DNA of 64,000 bases from Tridacna crocea (Eukaryota; Mollusca; Bivalvia; Cardiida; Cardiidae), in assembly GCA_943736015.1 (NCBI GenBank), contig OX031063.1, forward strand, positions 3,453,001-3,517,000. The letters are read 5' to 3'. Numbering within the stretch: the stretch's first letter is position 1; every line of letters begins with the position of its first letter. Below the pieces are notes generated by a model. That model saw only the letters and a program-made list of their open reading frames with translations, did no database searches and was not told where the DNA came from. This document shows, piece by piece, positions 12,101 through 17,897 of this stretch. Both the position numbers and the translations under genes were made by a program.

Positions 12101-12319
12101 GATAATCCAGAAGAAGATATCTTGTCTGATACAGCAGAGTTCGAACATTTTGTCGACGTGAATGTTGTGAGTGATGAAGAGGTGCGCAGTTCCACAGGAG
12201 ATGTGATCCTGGAAAGCGATATTGTCGATTTAGAAGCTGAGGAGCATGCTAGCAGTATAGTTAACTCATTGCCTCCTGACACAAATTTGCAGCAAACTAC
12301 TTCGAAAATATCATCCTGA
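70..12319 (+). CDS. Seven-exon gene, 3' part: unrecognised SIM-rich nuclear protein (5' end outside window)
   Basis: Spliced CDS: 70-173, 1432-1639, 2912-5368, 6925-7053, 8257-8433, 10459-10570, 11784-12319. The exons total 3,723 nt including the TGA stop and read as one frame of 1,240 residues; every junction is AG/GT and every phase matches, which is strong evidence that the model is right. I do not recognise the family. Visible layout: acidic N-terminal segment; conserved-looking helical/charged region (about 120-320) with Trp, Tyr and Leu; Ser/Thr/Pro/Val-rich low-complexity region (about 320-740); Lys/Glu-rich region with basic patch QRKRKG near 884; basic patch ERTRRHH in exon 5; helical region in exon 6; acidic C-terminus. 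SIM-like patches lie at about 8-19, 70-78, 848-857, 927-933, 1188-1195 and 1209-1216. Known SIMs (V/I-x-V/I-V/I or V-I-D-L plus acidic residues) bind SUMO, so I infer a nuclear SUMO-binding scaffold. The upstream start lies left of the window. Confidence 0.85.
194..420 (-). mobile_element. MITE family M1, full copy in intron
   Basis: 227 bp from TTAA (194-197) to TTAA (417-420). The outer ends are TTAACTCTTTACCAAAC and GGTAAAAAGTTAA. The central palindrome carries the family's GGAGAAAATGCTGG / CCAGCATTTTCTCC-type arms, slightly mutated. Orientation is given by which asymmetric arm comes first; here the long arm (TCTGCAAATGCTTTC reverse complement) leads. Confidence 0.85.
581..650. repeat. 70-bp imperfect fold-back repeat
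   Basis: Left arm AGCGGAAAGTGTCG and right arm CAACACTTTTCGC fold on each other with several mismatches around a centre of TGTGCAATCCGCG. From memory, similar GCGGAAAGTGTCG...CACTTT fold-backs are frequent in bivalve genomes; that comparison was not checked. The rest of 421-718 holds nothing else I can name. Confidence 0.5.
719..884 (+). mobile_element. MITE M1, degenerate copy
   Basis: The central palindrome is well kept (about 767-832: GGAGAAAATGCTGGT, one base, ACCAGCATTTTCTCC). Both outer arms are decayed, and the TTAA end is clear only on the left. It is the second M1 copy in this intron. Confidence 0.65.
1070..1345 (+). repeat. Dispersed molluscan-type repeat with CTGT microsatellite
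   Basis: It starts TATGCCTGAAGGGTCGTATT, passes through a (CTGT)n/CCATC microsatellite (about 1109-1150) and an ACAACTCCTCCTA box, and ends with the roughly inverted CCCCTTCAGGGGTATATGC. Repeats of this GTCCGTCC / ACTCCTCC type are widespread in bivalves (general knowledge). The boundaries are approximate. Confidence 0.5.
1432..1639 (+). CDS. Exon B of the SIM-rich gene
   Basis: 208 nt, acceptor TTACCTTGCAG ending at 1431, donor GTATGA at 1640. It completes the split Arg codon and ends in phase 0. It encodes a Ser/Lys/Asp-rich segment containing PEVIDLDTDEES (about residues 68-79). That is a textbook-looking SUMO-interacting motif: hydrophobic V-I-x-L followed by acidic residues and a phosphorylatable Thr/Ser. 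An alternative acceptor AG at 1437-1438 would break the frame, so 1432 is preferred. Confidence 0.8.
1691..1918 (+). mobile_element. MITE M1, near-consensus copy
   Basis: 228 bp, TTAA to TTAA. The central 67 nt (1746-1812) are a perfect palindrome: two 33-nt arms around a single A. The short arm carries GAGATAGAAGCC and the long arm carries GTCGTCTGCAAATGCTTTCG. This copy is a good reference for the family. Confidence 0.9.
2220..2475 (+). mobile_element. tRNA-headed SINE, copy 1
   Basis: The head has a polymerase III box A (TGGCTCAGTCGG, about 2231-2242) and a box-B-like GTTTCGATTCC (about 2276). The body contains ATGGGAAAGCAGCCAGTGG, and the 3' tail is GCATTAAACACCATACAA. The same body and tail recur at 7105-7640 and 23161-23431. 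The tail resembles widespread molluscan V-SINE-like elements, an unverified family match. A TTAACACTTTACCACA fragment of M1 lies just upstream (2202). Confidence 0.7.
2502..2722 (+). mobile_element. MITE M1
   Basis: Starts at TTAACCCATTACCACATAA and ends GGTAATGAGTTT, where the terminal TTAA has decayed. The core palindrome is intact except for a TCTCACAATATT substitution in the right arm. Confidence 0.85.
2723..2885 (+). mobile_element. MITE M1, decayed copy abutting exon C acceptor
   Basis: The core is GAAAACATTGTGGGAAAAGA ... CACAATGTTTTCCACCC with a damaged centre. The right arm continues as CTTATTTGTTTGATGCAGATG and TGTAAATGGTAATTT, recognisable as the family's TTTATTTTGTCGTCTGCAAATG and GGTAAAG blocks. 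The exon acceptor lies 26 bp downstream, so the branch-point area of that intron is probably MITE-derived. Confidence 0.6.
2912..5368 (+). CDS. Exon C, the 2,457-nt central exon of the SIM-rich gene
   Basis: The acceptor is a long T-rich tract ending TTTTTAG at 2911; the donor is GTAAGT at 5369. Both ends are phase 0 and it encodes 819 residues. Order: a charged/helical region with WKTQ, MLSKISHIISQ and MWQSYVLQFLP; a Glu/Lys-rich helix (DEERKKYCVVQQRKLIEKIK); an RYKTQLWKAY block; about 420 residues of Ser/Thr/Pro/Val-rich low complexity typical of intrinsically disordered transcription or chromatin cofactors; a Lys/Glu-rich part; a SIM-like IDIVEVCDDADSD (near 848); and the basic QRKRKG (near 884), a plausible nuclear localisation signal. 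If the donor is not used, the frame runs 13 more codons to a TAG at 5408. Confidence 0.9.
5468..5702 (+). repeat. 131-bp direct duplication in intron, containing MITE left arms
   Basis: The block GCCATTTTACAACAAAAT...AAGGGAAGAAAAGTAG followed by the M1 left arm occurs at 5468 and again at 5599, an offset of 131 bp with only a few substitutions. The first M1 copy is therefore a left-arm fragment (about 5509-5594) and the second is the copy at 5640-5816. Confidence 0.75.
5640..5816 (+). mobile_element. MITE M1 with the palindromic core deleted
   Basis: 177 bp, TTAA to TTAA. Left arm TTAACCCTTTACCACACAAT, right arm GTCTGCAAATGCTTTCAATT and GGTGAAAAGTTAA. The core is reduced to GAAAACAATGTTTTTTAC, as expected if the hairpin was deleted during replication. 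Confidence 0.8.
5931..6127. mobile_element. MITE family M3 (TATTCACCAAC ends), copy 1
   Basis: Inverted ends GGGCCCATATTCACCAACCA and the reverse complement of TTGTTGGTGAATACAGACCC, 197 bp. The centre is a second inverted repeat, GATTGGCTAAACC / GGTTCAGCCAATC. Related pieces occur at 7870-7985 and 11180-11331. No target duplication could be read with confidence. Confidence 0.65.
6361..6754 (+). repeat. 25-bp minisatellite in an intron (about 15 units)
   Basis: The unit is close to TTGTGTTGAAGGGAGACCTT plus TTATG (25 bp). I count fifteen units plus part of a sixteenth, nearly all 25 bp; one unit near 6680-6712 is 8 bp longer. The first five bases alternate between types such as TTGTG, TCCTG and TTGAG, so the array has distinguishable unit classes. 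Confidence 0.9.
6767..6914 (+). mobile_element. MITE M1, right arm immediately upstream of exon D
   Basis: From CCTTTTCTTACCATGTTTTC through TCGTCTGCAACTTCCTTTAA and AATTTTGTCGTCTGATAAAG to AGTTGA. The left half is missing. The element ends about 10 bp before the splice acceptor at 6924, so the acceptor's upstream signals lie inside transposon-derived sequence. Confidence 0.75.
6925..7053 (+). CDS. Exon D of the SIM-rich gene (symmetric 129-nt exon)
   Basis: 43 codons, phase 0 at both ends; acceptor TTTATGGCAG, donor GTAAGG. It encodes EPDIDIVSLDKSMPD, again a SIM-like hydrophobic-acidic patch (about 927-933), then a polar Gln/Ser-rich stretch. The acceptor has a weak pyrimidine tract and sits directly after a MITE arm. 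Because the exon is symmetric, skipping it would keep the frame; a cassette exon is possible. Confidence 0.75.
7105..7640 (+). mobile_element. tRNA-headed SINE, copy 2, split by a MITE
   Basis: The head (CCGAGTCTGTAG, then GTGGGTTCTATCCC as the box-B region) occupies about 7105-7212. The body resumes at 7448 (GACAACTGCTTGGCC), continues with ATGTGGGAAAGCAGCCAGTC, and ends GTGTTAAACACTATACAACT. An M1 MITE (7213-7447) lies between, cleanly separating two halves that align with copy 1. Confidence 0.7.
7213..7447 (-). mobile_element. MITE M1 inserted in the SINE
   Basis: 235 bp; left end TTAACCCTTTACCATACAAC, right end GTGTGGTAAAGAGCTAA. TTAA on the left and CTAA on the right are consistent with a duplicated TTAA target with one mutation. 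The core palindrome is nearly perfect. Confidence 0.85.
7630..7785 (-). mobile_element. MITE M1, partial
   Basis: Contains CCCAAACTGAAAGGATTTGC, AGAAAACAATGTTGGAAAAG and the right end ATTGTATGGTAAATAGTTAA. The right half of the palindrome is deleted and the left terminus is lost next to the SINE tail. Confidence 0.65.
7870..7985. mobile_element. MITE M3-like remnant
   Basis: Shares CATTGGCTAAACCCAA / TTGAGCCAGTCAA and TGATTGATGAACAC with the M3 copy at 5931-6127, at clearly lower identity. Confidence 0.4.
8005..8163. mobile_element. MITE M1 variant with two short arms
   Basis: Left of the core is the short arm (GATAACCCCGAGG, TGCTTTTGAAAAC). Right of the core is also a short-type arm (TGAAGCTTTCCACCTCAGGG, ATTGTAATTTGG, AGTTAA), not the usual long GTCTGCAAATGC arm. 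The element is therefore palindromic over almost its whole length. Confidence 0.65.
8257..8433 (+). CDS. Exon E of the SIM-rich gene
   Basis: 177 nt, 59 codons, phase 0 at both ends; acceptor CCATTGTTTCAG, donor GTAAGA. It encodes a basic, probably nucleic-acid- or partner-facing stretch (LSERTRRHHVKYCRSN) followed by VVFKYNPDILNFSQAIPEHL. The rich, non-repetitive composition and clean splice sites suggest a conserved segment. I do not recognise a named domain. Confidence 0.85.
8611..8784 (+). repeat. 21-bp minisatellite with an 80-bp higher-order unit
   Basis: The basic unit is AAATTAGAGGAAATATTCAT+C (21 bp). A leader CTTTGTGTTTTAATGATTG followed by several units begins at 8611 and is repeated from 8691, so the array shows a two-level organisation. 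The 7-residue periodic open frame across it is only a consequence of 21 being divisible by three. Confidence 0.85.
8792..9020 (+). mobile_element. MITE M1, near-consensus copy
   Basis: 229 bp, TTAACCCTTTACCACTCAAT to GGTAAAGAGTTAA. The central palindrome is intact (CACTGTGGG / CCCACAGTG, a compensated change on both arms). Confidence 0.9.
9050..9192 (+). mobile_element. MITE M1, truncated by the next element
   Basis: Starts TTAACTCTTTACCACAAAAT, keeps a damaged core (CCTGGTAACTAGCATTATTT), and stops about 9192 where the AGCTCCCCTGAGCACA element begins. The long arm's TCTGCAAATGC block is missing. Confidence 0.65.
9193..10140 (+). mobile_element. 1-kb core-repeat element C1, copy 1
   Basis: It begins with a terminal hairpin (AGCTCCCCTGAGCACA / TGTGCTCAAGGGGAGCT), then a GTCCGTCGTGCATC box and an AACTCCTCC box, then a core of about 166-bp direct repeats (TTTCACAG starts near 9486, 9652, 9818 and 9979). 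Each repeat carries AAACATGG, GGTGAATGGGGG and TACTTGCA-type words. The far end seen in the second copy (19426-20433) is missing here. The architecture resembles bivalve pearl-type or Helitron-derived non-autonomous elements with tandem core repeats; that assignment is inference. Confidence 0.65.
10190..10416 (+). mobile_element. MITE M1, left terminus decayed
   Basis: Recognisable from GACTTTTAGCGACCCC through a slightly damaged core to TGTGGTAAGCAGTTAA. It ends 42 bp before exon F. Confidence 0.75.
10459..10570 (+). CDS. Exon F of the SIM-rich gene
   Basis: 112 nt, acceptor CATTTTTTAG, donor GTGAGT, ends one base into a Glu codon. It encodes an amphipathic, Lys/Leu/Arg-rich helix (ALKLIRALQHKAARLEESM, LRDKLKRQI) that continues into exon G; a short coiled coil or helical bundle is likely. 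Confidence 0.85.
10609..10837 (+). mobile_element. MITE M1
   Basis: 229 bp, TTAACCCATTACCACACAAT to GGTATCGAGTTAA, with a near-perfect core. It lies 38 bp past the exon F donor. Confidence 0.9.
11062..11112 (+). repeat. 28-bp tandem duplication
   Basis: TCGTATGGGAATATATTGTG occurs at 11062 and 11090, separated by TTTAGCAG; two copies only. Confidence 0.7.
11180..11331. mobile_element. MITE M3, copy with extended inner palindrome
   Basis: Inner inverted repeat AGTAACAGAACTTCTGATTG / CAGTCAGAAGTTCTGTTACT and the M3 right end TGGTTGGTGAATACGGACCC. The left terminus is not recognisable. Confidence 0.6.
11511..11739 (+). mobile_element. MITE M1, CCCAA-type subfamily
   Basis: 229 bp. The ends read TTAACCCTTTCCCAAGCAAT and TTGTCGTTTGGGAAAGCGTTAA rather than the more common TTTACCACA type, and the arms carry GGTCTAGAATGGTAGCC and TCATAGACAGAAAT. 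The same subfamily occurs at 21476-21704 and inside every tandem-array unit, so it is the closest visible relative of the array's MITE. Confidence 0.9.
11784..12319 (+). CDS. Exon G, terminal coding exon of the SIM-rich gene
   Basis: Acceptor TTCTTTGTTACAG; the split Glu codon is completed and the frame runs 177 residues to TGA at 12317-12319. It encodes a helical start (EEFVKSGVPEPIIKNFLKSV), then a strongly acidic tail with two adjacent SIM-like patches, VNVVSDEEV (about 1188) and DIVDLEAEE (about 1208), both flanked by Asp/Glu/Ser. Tandem SIMs are the arrangement known to bind poly-SUMO chains with avidity. A MITE begins 22 bp beyond the stop, so the 3' UTR is transposon-rich; no convincing AATAAA lies close by. 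Confidence 0.85.
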
Positions 12320-12340
12320 AACATGGATAATCAATGCAGA

Positions 12341-12564
12341 TTAACTCTTTACTAAATGACAAAATTTTACAAAGTGGAAGTATCTTCACACAACCTAGTA
12401 TCAAAGGTGACTGAAGAATTAAAATGTGTTTTTGGAAGGGTTGAAAAGATTGTAGATAAAGGAGAAAATGCTGGCTGCCAGCATTTTCTCCTTTTCCTAC
12501 AATGTTTTCAAAAGGCTTCTATCTCAGGATCGTTGAATGACGGGATTGTGTGGTAAAGGGTTAA
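12341..12564 (-). mobile_element. MITE M1 just past the stop codon
   Basis: 224 bp, TTAACTCTTTACTAAATGAC to GGTAAAGGGTTAA. It lies in the presumed 3' UTR and shares its right-hand TTAA with the next copy. Confidence 0.85.
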
Positions 12565-12790
12565 CTCTTTACCCGAGGGAAAAAATTGAGACTTGTTCAT
12601 TTTGAAAGCATTGTAGAGAATTGTTTAGAATTTAGCTCAGATGAAAGGATATCTCTCTGAAAGGTAAGAAAACATTGTGGGAAAAGGAGAAAATGCAGTT
12701 TACAAACATTTTCTCCTTTGCCCACAAGGTTTTCAAAAGCCTTTTGCCTTACATCCATTGAAAATTCTTATCGGTAGGGAAACTGTTGGT
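12561..12790 (-). mobile_element. MITE M1, back-to-back copy
   Basis: Begins at the same TTAA (12561-12564) that ends its neighbour. The core is intact to a few mismatches (GCAGTTTACAAACATT at the centre) and the right end is decayed (GGTAGGGAAACTG). Confidence 0.75.
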
Positions 12791-12802
12791 GAATAGAATG
12801 TT

Positions 12803-12872
12803 TATGAAGGCATTGTGGTGATAACGAGAAATTGCCTGTTACAAGCAATTTGTCCTTTTTCCATTCTTTTTG
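12803..12872. mobile_element. MITE M1-like core remnant
   Basis: An imperfect palindrome, GAAATTGCCTGTTACAAGCA / AATTTGTCC, with GGCATTGTGGTG on its left. Only the core is recognisable. Confidence 0.4.
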
Positions 12873-12896
12873 TGAGTGATGCTGGTTATAAATAAT

Positions 12897-13112
12897 TTAA
12901 CCTTTTTTCCAAACAATCTTGATTTTTATGGACTGAGAAGGAATGCTACTGATGTCATTTTGGGAAAAGGAGAAAATACAGGTAACAAGCATTTTCTCCT
13001 TTTTCCACAATGTTTTCTACCCATCCAAAAACAAATTACACTTTTAAGTCACACTTGATTTGTTGTTTGCAAGTGCTTTCAGTCTTAATTTTGTCTTTTG
13101 CAAAAGAGTTAA
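12897..13112 (+). mobile_element. MITE M1, diverged
   Basis: 216 bp, TTAACCTTTTTTCCAAACAA to GCAAAAGAGTTAA, with a core mismatch at the centre (ATACAGGTAACAAGCATT). Confidence 0.8.
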
Positions 13113-13278
13113 GAAAGAGATGGGGACTGAAAGAGATTAAATTATCCAGAAATGTAATCTTACAACACCATTTGCAATTTAGGAACTGCTTTGATCAGAA
13201 AGGTTCTGGAGAAGAGATTGAATTTTTGTGAATATGATTAATGATTACTCTTTACAAAATTATGAATTTAGGACTAGT

Positions 13279-13500
13279 TTAACCCTGTACCACACAATCC
13301 TGACTTTTAACAACCCTGAGAAAGAAGCCTTTTGAAAACATTGTAGGAAAAGGAGAAAATGCTGGTAACCAGCATTTTCTCCTTTTCCCACAATGTTTTT
13401 TATCCTTCCAAATACAAATTTCAAATTTCATTCGTTTTTGTGTTCTGCAAATGCTTTCAATTTGGACCAGTCTAAAATTTGTTGTTTAGTAAAGAGTTAA
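13279..13500 (+). mobile_element. MITE M1
   Basis: 222 bp, TTAACCCTGTACCACACAAT to AGTAAAGAGTTAA, well-preserved core. Confidence 0.9.
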
Positions 13501-13694
13501 ATTGAAAGAGTTCACAGACAAGATATTAATTAATGTAGCTAAAATTATAATAACTGTTTTTTAGAAAGTGTAGAAAATCTTGTAGACAAAGGAGAAAATG
13601 CTGGTAAGCAGCATTTTCACCTTTTCCAGTAAGGTTTCAAAGTGCTGTTTCCTCAGAGTTGTGAAAACTCATGATTGTGTGGTTAAGTGTTGAA
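13501..13694 (-). mobile_element. MITE M1, decayed
   Basis: Starts right after the previous TTAA. It keeps ATTGAAAGAGTTCACAGAC, the core half AGACAAAGGAGAAAATGCTG and GATTGTGTGGTTAAGTG. Confidence 0.6.
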
Positions 13695-13742
13695 AACCCA
13701 CTGGCTAAATGTAAGGGTGGTCAAATGGGAGGCAAATTTAAC

Positions 13743-13967
13743 TTAACTCATTACCGAACGACAACATTTTCGCCTTGTCCATTGAAAGCATGCGGACGAC
13801 AAAGTAAAAGTGACTGAAAATTTGAGATTTGTTTTGAGAAGAGTAGAAAACATTGTGGGAAAAGGAGAAAATGCTGGTTACCAGCATTTTCTCCTTTTCC
13901 AACAATGTTTTTTAAAGGCTTCTTTCTTAGGGATGTCAAAAGTAGGGACTGTGTGGTAATGGGTTAA
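13743..13967 (-). mobile_element. MITE M1
   Basis: 225 bp, TTAACTCATTACCGAACGAC to GGTAATGGGTTAA, near-perfect core. The 13,968-14,500 stretch that follows shows only a loose internal duplication (AGCCATTTAGAAGTATT / AGCCATTTAAAAGCATT) and no gene. Confidence 0.9.
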
Positions 13968-14514
13968 GCCATTTAGAAGTATTGATATTGTTATGAGTGT
14001 TTTCAGGCTAGTTCCTCAAGAGTTGTGAAACATGGGATTGTGTTATGATTTTAAAGGCCCAATAGCTGCCAAAATTTAACAGTTTGAGGGTCAATATACA
14101 GGCAAATTCAACTTTAGCCATTTAAAAGCATTTATATTGTAATGGGTGTTTCAATATGTTATGATTGCTGACTGAAAATTTAAATCTTAGAACTAGAGAT
14201 AAAGTGGGCCACTTGAATTTTAGTTTTATATATGTAATTCATTTTTCGGCCATGGGCCAGACCTTTGACAGACATGAAGCGACACATTGCTAGATATAAA
14301 ATCATATAGATATAAAATTTTCTTTCTGTAATTGGGCATTTAACACCACAAGAACCTTGTTGAAAATTGGGACTTTGCTGAAAATAAGCAAATTCTCCCT
14401 ATTATAAGAATTTTTTAAAAGTGAACAATTTTTAGAGGGAAAGAATGGGTCAAGTTAATTTTTTCTTTCATGAACTGCTTAACTCTTTAACAAAATTACA
14501 GACAACAAATTGAC

Positions 14515-14748
14515 TTAACTGTTTACTATACAATCTCGAGTTTTAACGAATCTGAGACAGAAGCCTTTTGAAAAGACTGTGGGAAAAGGAGACAGTGTTA
14601 GTCACTAGCATTGTCTCCTTTTCCCACAATATTTTCTACCCAATTAAAGACAGATTTCATCATAAATTTTGTGCCACATTCAAATTAGTGTCTATAAACA
14701 CTTTTGGTTTGGACAAGTCTTCAATTTGGTCGTGTGATAAAGAGTTAT
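14515..14748 (+). mobile_element. MITE M1 with compensated core variant
   Basis: 234 bp. The core reads GGAGACAGTGTTAGTCACTAG then CATTGTCTCC: the AAAATG/CATTTT pair is changed on both arms (ACAGTG / CATTGTC). The right end is GATAAAGAGTTAT. Confidence 0.8.
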
Positions 14749-14895
14749 ATGATGGAATTTTCCTTTGATAGGGTAGAAAACATCGTGGAAAAAAGAAAGA
14801 AATGCTGGAAATGGCATTTTTTTCTTTTCCAACAATGTTTTCACAATGCTTCTTCCAGGTTTTTAAAACACAAGATTGTGTGGTAAAGAGTAAAA
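14749..14895 (-). mobile_element. MITE M1, partial, abutting the previous copy
   Basis: Core GAAAACATCGTGG ... CCAACAATGTTTTC with a remodelled centre, then AGATTGTGTGGTAAAGAG. The long arm is missing. Confidence 0.65.
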
Positions 14896-14981
14896 TATTT
14901 GTATTGTATTTTCGTGAATCCATTGCTACGCTAATGCTTTCACTACTGCGGGCAAACTTGATACCTTTTACAGTCTGTATA

Positions 14982-15020
14982 TCAAGATCAGATTGCACAC
15001 AACATGCAGTCTGATCTTGA
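14982..15020. repeat. 39-nt fold-back
   Basis: TCAAGATCAGATTGCA and TGCAGTCTGATCTTGA form an inverted repeat separated by CACAACA. Similar CAGTCTGATCTTG words occur near 19047 and 21380, so this is probably a fragment of a dispersed element. Confidence 0.5.
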
Positions 15021-15087
15021 ATCTGCTTAGCCTGGTTCATCATTCTAATCTGTACCCAAGAGGTGTCTTCATTTGCACTGTAATCCT

Positions 15088-15284
15088 TTAACCCTTTACC
15101 CCATGAGGCATTTCTATGGTATCTCTAATTGACTCTAAATAACAGCAAGGATGAAGCTGTTTCTTATATATGACACCTTTTGATAGCATAAAAAACATTG
15201 AGATAAAAGGTGAAATTGCTCGTCACGAGCAAAGGCTTCTACAGGCAATGCGTAGAAACGACTATCTATGGAGTAAAGGGTTAA
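15088..15284. mobile_element. Second TTAA/CCCTTTAC MITE family (M2)
   Basis: 197 bp with TTAACCCTTTACCCCAT at the left and ATGGAGTAAAGGGTTAA at the right. The outer ~13 bp match M1, but the interior is unrelated (GAGGCATTTCTATGG, and a small palindrome TTGCTCGTCACGAGCAA near 15216). It shares its right TTAA with the next M1 copy. It probably uses the same transposition machinery as M1. Confidence 0.7.
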
Positions 15285-15489
15285 CCCTTTACCAAACAAC
15301 AAAATTTTAGACTGGTCCAAATTGAAAGCAATTTGCAAACAACACAGTAGAAGTGAAGGAAAATTTGAAATTTCTGGTGGAAAGGGAAGAAAACAATGGT
15401 TACCAGCATTTTCTCCTTTTCCTACAATGTTTTCAGAAGGCTTCTTTCTTAACGTTGTTAAAAGTCGGGATTGTGTGGTAAAGGCTTAA
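15281..15489 (-). mobile_element. MITE M1 with half core deleted
   Basis: 209 bp, TTAACCCTTTACCAAACAAC to TGTGTGGTAAAGGCTTAA. The left half of the core is lost (GAAAACAATGGTTACCAGC). Confidence 0.8.
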
Positions 15490-15504
15490 GGATCCTACGA
15501 TAAA

Positions 15505-15683
15505 AAACTTCAGACAACATTGTTGGAAAAGGAGGAAATGCTAATATCCAGCATTTTCTCGCTTTTTCCACTATGTTTTCTATCGTTTCAAAGACAAATT
15601 GCACCTTCAAAAAACATTGAATTTGTCATCTGCAAATGTTTTCAAATTGGACAAGTCTAAAATTTTGGTTTCTTTTGAATGAG
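15505..15683 (+). mobile_element. MITE M1, ends decayed
   Basis: Core GACAACATTGTTGG ... CCACTATGTTTTC and long arm GTCATCTGCAAATGTTTTC; no TTAA ends remain. Confidence 0.65.
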
Positions 15684-15972
15684 TCAGTGGTAATCTTTTT
15701 ATACAAAGCGTTGAGTTCATTTCATTGACAGCGAAAGAGTGCATACAGTTTAGTCATGCTCTGAAAAAAGGGGGTTAATGGATATCTCTAACGCTTTGTA
15801 CCAGTCGAGACATCACATACTCTATAATTGGAAATTTTTGCTACATGGAAATTTTTGCGATTTCGTGAATTTGAAACATTCATGCACTTTTCTGTTTGCA
15901 TATTTCATCACATTTATACCAACAGATAACGAGTATCTTGAATTTGCTAACATTTCCACACACAAAATGCCT

Positions 15973-16197
15973 TTAACACTTTTCCATGCAGTCCCTACTT
16001 TTGATGACCCTGAGATAGAAGCCTTTTGAAAACATTGTGGGAAATGGAGAAAATGCTGGTAACCAGCATTTTCTCCTTTTCTCAAAATGTTTTCTACCCT
16101 GCTGACAAATTCCAATTTTAAGTTAGGTTTATTTTGTCATGTGCAAGTGCTTTCATTTTGGACCTGTCTAAAATGTTGTGTTTTGGTAAAGAGTTAA
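15973..16197 (+). mobile_element. MITE M1
   Basis: 225 bp, TTAACACTTTTCCATGCAGT to GGTAAAGAGTTAA, good core. Confidence 0.9.
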
Positions 16198-16297
16198 TCA
16201 GCGATTTGCAGATTTTTTGACATGTGTATATATCCAGGTATAGAATAATGACGGATCCATAAATCACAGTCTGTCTAGGAGTTGTGCTTCATAGGGC

Positions 16298-16423
16298 AGG
16301 AAACATTGTGGGGAGAAATGCAGAAAATGCTGATAACCAGCATTTTCTCCTTGTCACACTATGTTTCAAAAATCTTTCATTATTAGGGTCGTTAAAACTC
16401 AGGATTGTGTGGTAAAGGGTTAC
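16298..16423 (-). mobile_element. MITE M1, partial
   Basis: From GGGCAGGAAACATTGTGG through the core to GATTGTGTGGTAAAGGGTTA. The long-arm side (16198-16297) is too diverged to call. Confidence 0.65.
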
Positions 16424-16435
16424 AAAGTCAGAGGT

Positions 16436-16807
16436 GCAGTCTAACAATTACAATCCTGTAAAAGAAGGCTTTTGAAAACATCGTTGGAAAGGAGAAAGTG
16501 CTGGTTACCAACATTTTCTCCTTTTCCCACAATGTTTTCCTGTCCTACCAAAGACAGAAAATAGCATTTGAGCTGCATTTAACCCTTTACCACACAATCC
16601 CGGTAGCCAGCATTTTCTCCTTTTCCCAGTTGTTTTCTATCCTTCCTGTTCCAAATTTTAATTTTACAGTCACATTTATTTTGTCATCTGTGAATGCTTT
16701 CAATTTGGACCAGTCTAAAGTTTTCCGGTTTGGTAAAGAGTTCATTCGTTGTCTCCAAATGCTTTTCATATGGTCAGCCAAAACTTCTGTCATTTGTAAA
16801 GATTTAA
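16436..16807 (+). mobile_element. MITE M1 (outer) interrupted by another M1
   Basis: The left part has GGCTTTTGAAAACATCG, the core, and CCTACCAAAGACAGAAAATA. The right part resumes at 16745 with TTCGTTGTCTCCAAATGCTT and ends TGTAAAGATTTAA. The interruption is the M1 copy at 16579-16744. Confidence 0.75.
16579..16744 (+). mobile_element. MITE M1 (inner), core-deleted, nested in an M1
   Basis: TTAACCCTTTACCACACAAT to GGTAAAGAGTTC. The left half of the hairpin is deleted (CCCGGTAGCCAGCATT). TTAA at the left and TTCA at the right fit a TTAA target with one mutation. Confidence 0.8.
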
Positions 16808-17897
16808 TAGGAAGTGAAGTCCATTTATTTTATGTATGACTTGTTTTCATTTCCAGCAAGTTTTGAGTTGAATTTAACACTTTCCATTTCATTGCTCAGT
16901 TTTTCTGTTATTTCTGCTATTAGATGTTTGCAAGCACAAACTTACTTATTATTTGTAATTTACAGTATGATTTCTTTGGTACATATTTGTTTAGAATGAA
17001 AAATTAATGAATTTCAGTTTCGAGGGATTGAATACCTGATAAAATACTGTACGGTATAATAAGATTTGTTTAGAATACGTCCATAATGGAATGGTGTTTA
17101 TTAAAAAATTACACAAGTATGCTGTTGTTCTGTTATTGTCTTAAAACCTTCAGTAAGTTCTTATCTTTTGTGGAGGCTGCTTATTGGAAGCTAGACAAAG
17201 TCACCACTACTTCAGCTCAGTGTGTGTGTGTTCTTGCATTCGCGCACATGTTCGTCTAAATTTGTATGGGCAATAACGTTTAAGGTTAAATAAATAATTT
17301 AGCATGAGTGTTCCGATTCATAAATGGAAGAGCCGTTTGAAAAAATTATTTAGATAGGGTCAATGTCACACTTGAAGGTTAAATGATAAAGTCTTATATA
17401 AAAAGATTTTAAAAACGTTGTCTGCACCTTAATTTCTACACATATAGATGGATTTCAGAACATTTCACTCTAGTGTAGAAGTGCCATTTTAATAATTTTC
17501 TGCATACCATTGTGTACATATATATATATCTGAATTTGGCCAAGAGGAGATAATTCCTCCTCCTTATGGCGATCGCACAAACACCGTAGAGCTGTTTTGC
17601 AAATTCATGCTCGCCGTAGGAAACTGTGCAAATTCTTATGGCAGTCTTCAGGGTGCCTTGAGAATTTGTACGGCAGTCTTATGATAATTGAATGACAGCC
17701 ATGCAAACAGATCACTTTGTTTTTTCGTGTGTTCAACCAGCAAACACCATACGGTTCATGAGTCAACTGTGCGAACAATGTAACTATGGAGGTCACTTTG
17801 CAATTTTGCAGTATGTGTGACGGGTACGAAAAGGTAGCAATTGTGTTTGCGGCGGGAAGTATACGACGAAAATATCGCATTGCAGATGTGAAACAGA
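16808..17897. other. Unique-looking stretch, no gene seen
   Basis: AT-rich, with a TGTGTGTGTG run (about 17220), an AATAAA at 17289-17294, TATATATATAT near 17518 and a small palindrome AGGAGATAATTCCTCCT near 17546. The AATAAA could serve as a distant poly(A) signal for the upstream gene, but the spacing of nearly 5 kb from the stop codon makes that weak. Confidence 0.4.

Noticed and set aside
70-12319. Naming the gene after a known SIM-containing factor (ATF7IP, DAXX, LRIF1 or similar)
   Set aside because: Only composition and SIM-like patches are shared; I see no diagnostic domain of those families, so a name would be a guess.
17289-17294. AATAAA as the poly(A) signal of the SIM-rich gene
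   Set aside because: Nearly 5 kb past the stop with no downstream GT-rich element I trust; kept only as a note.
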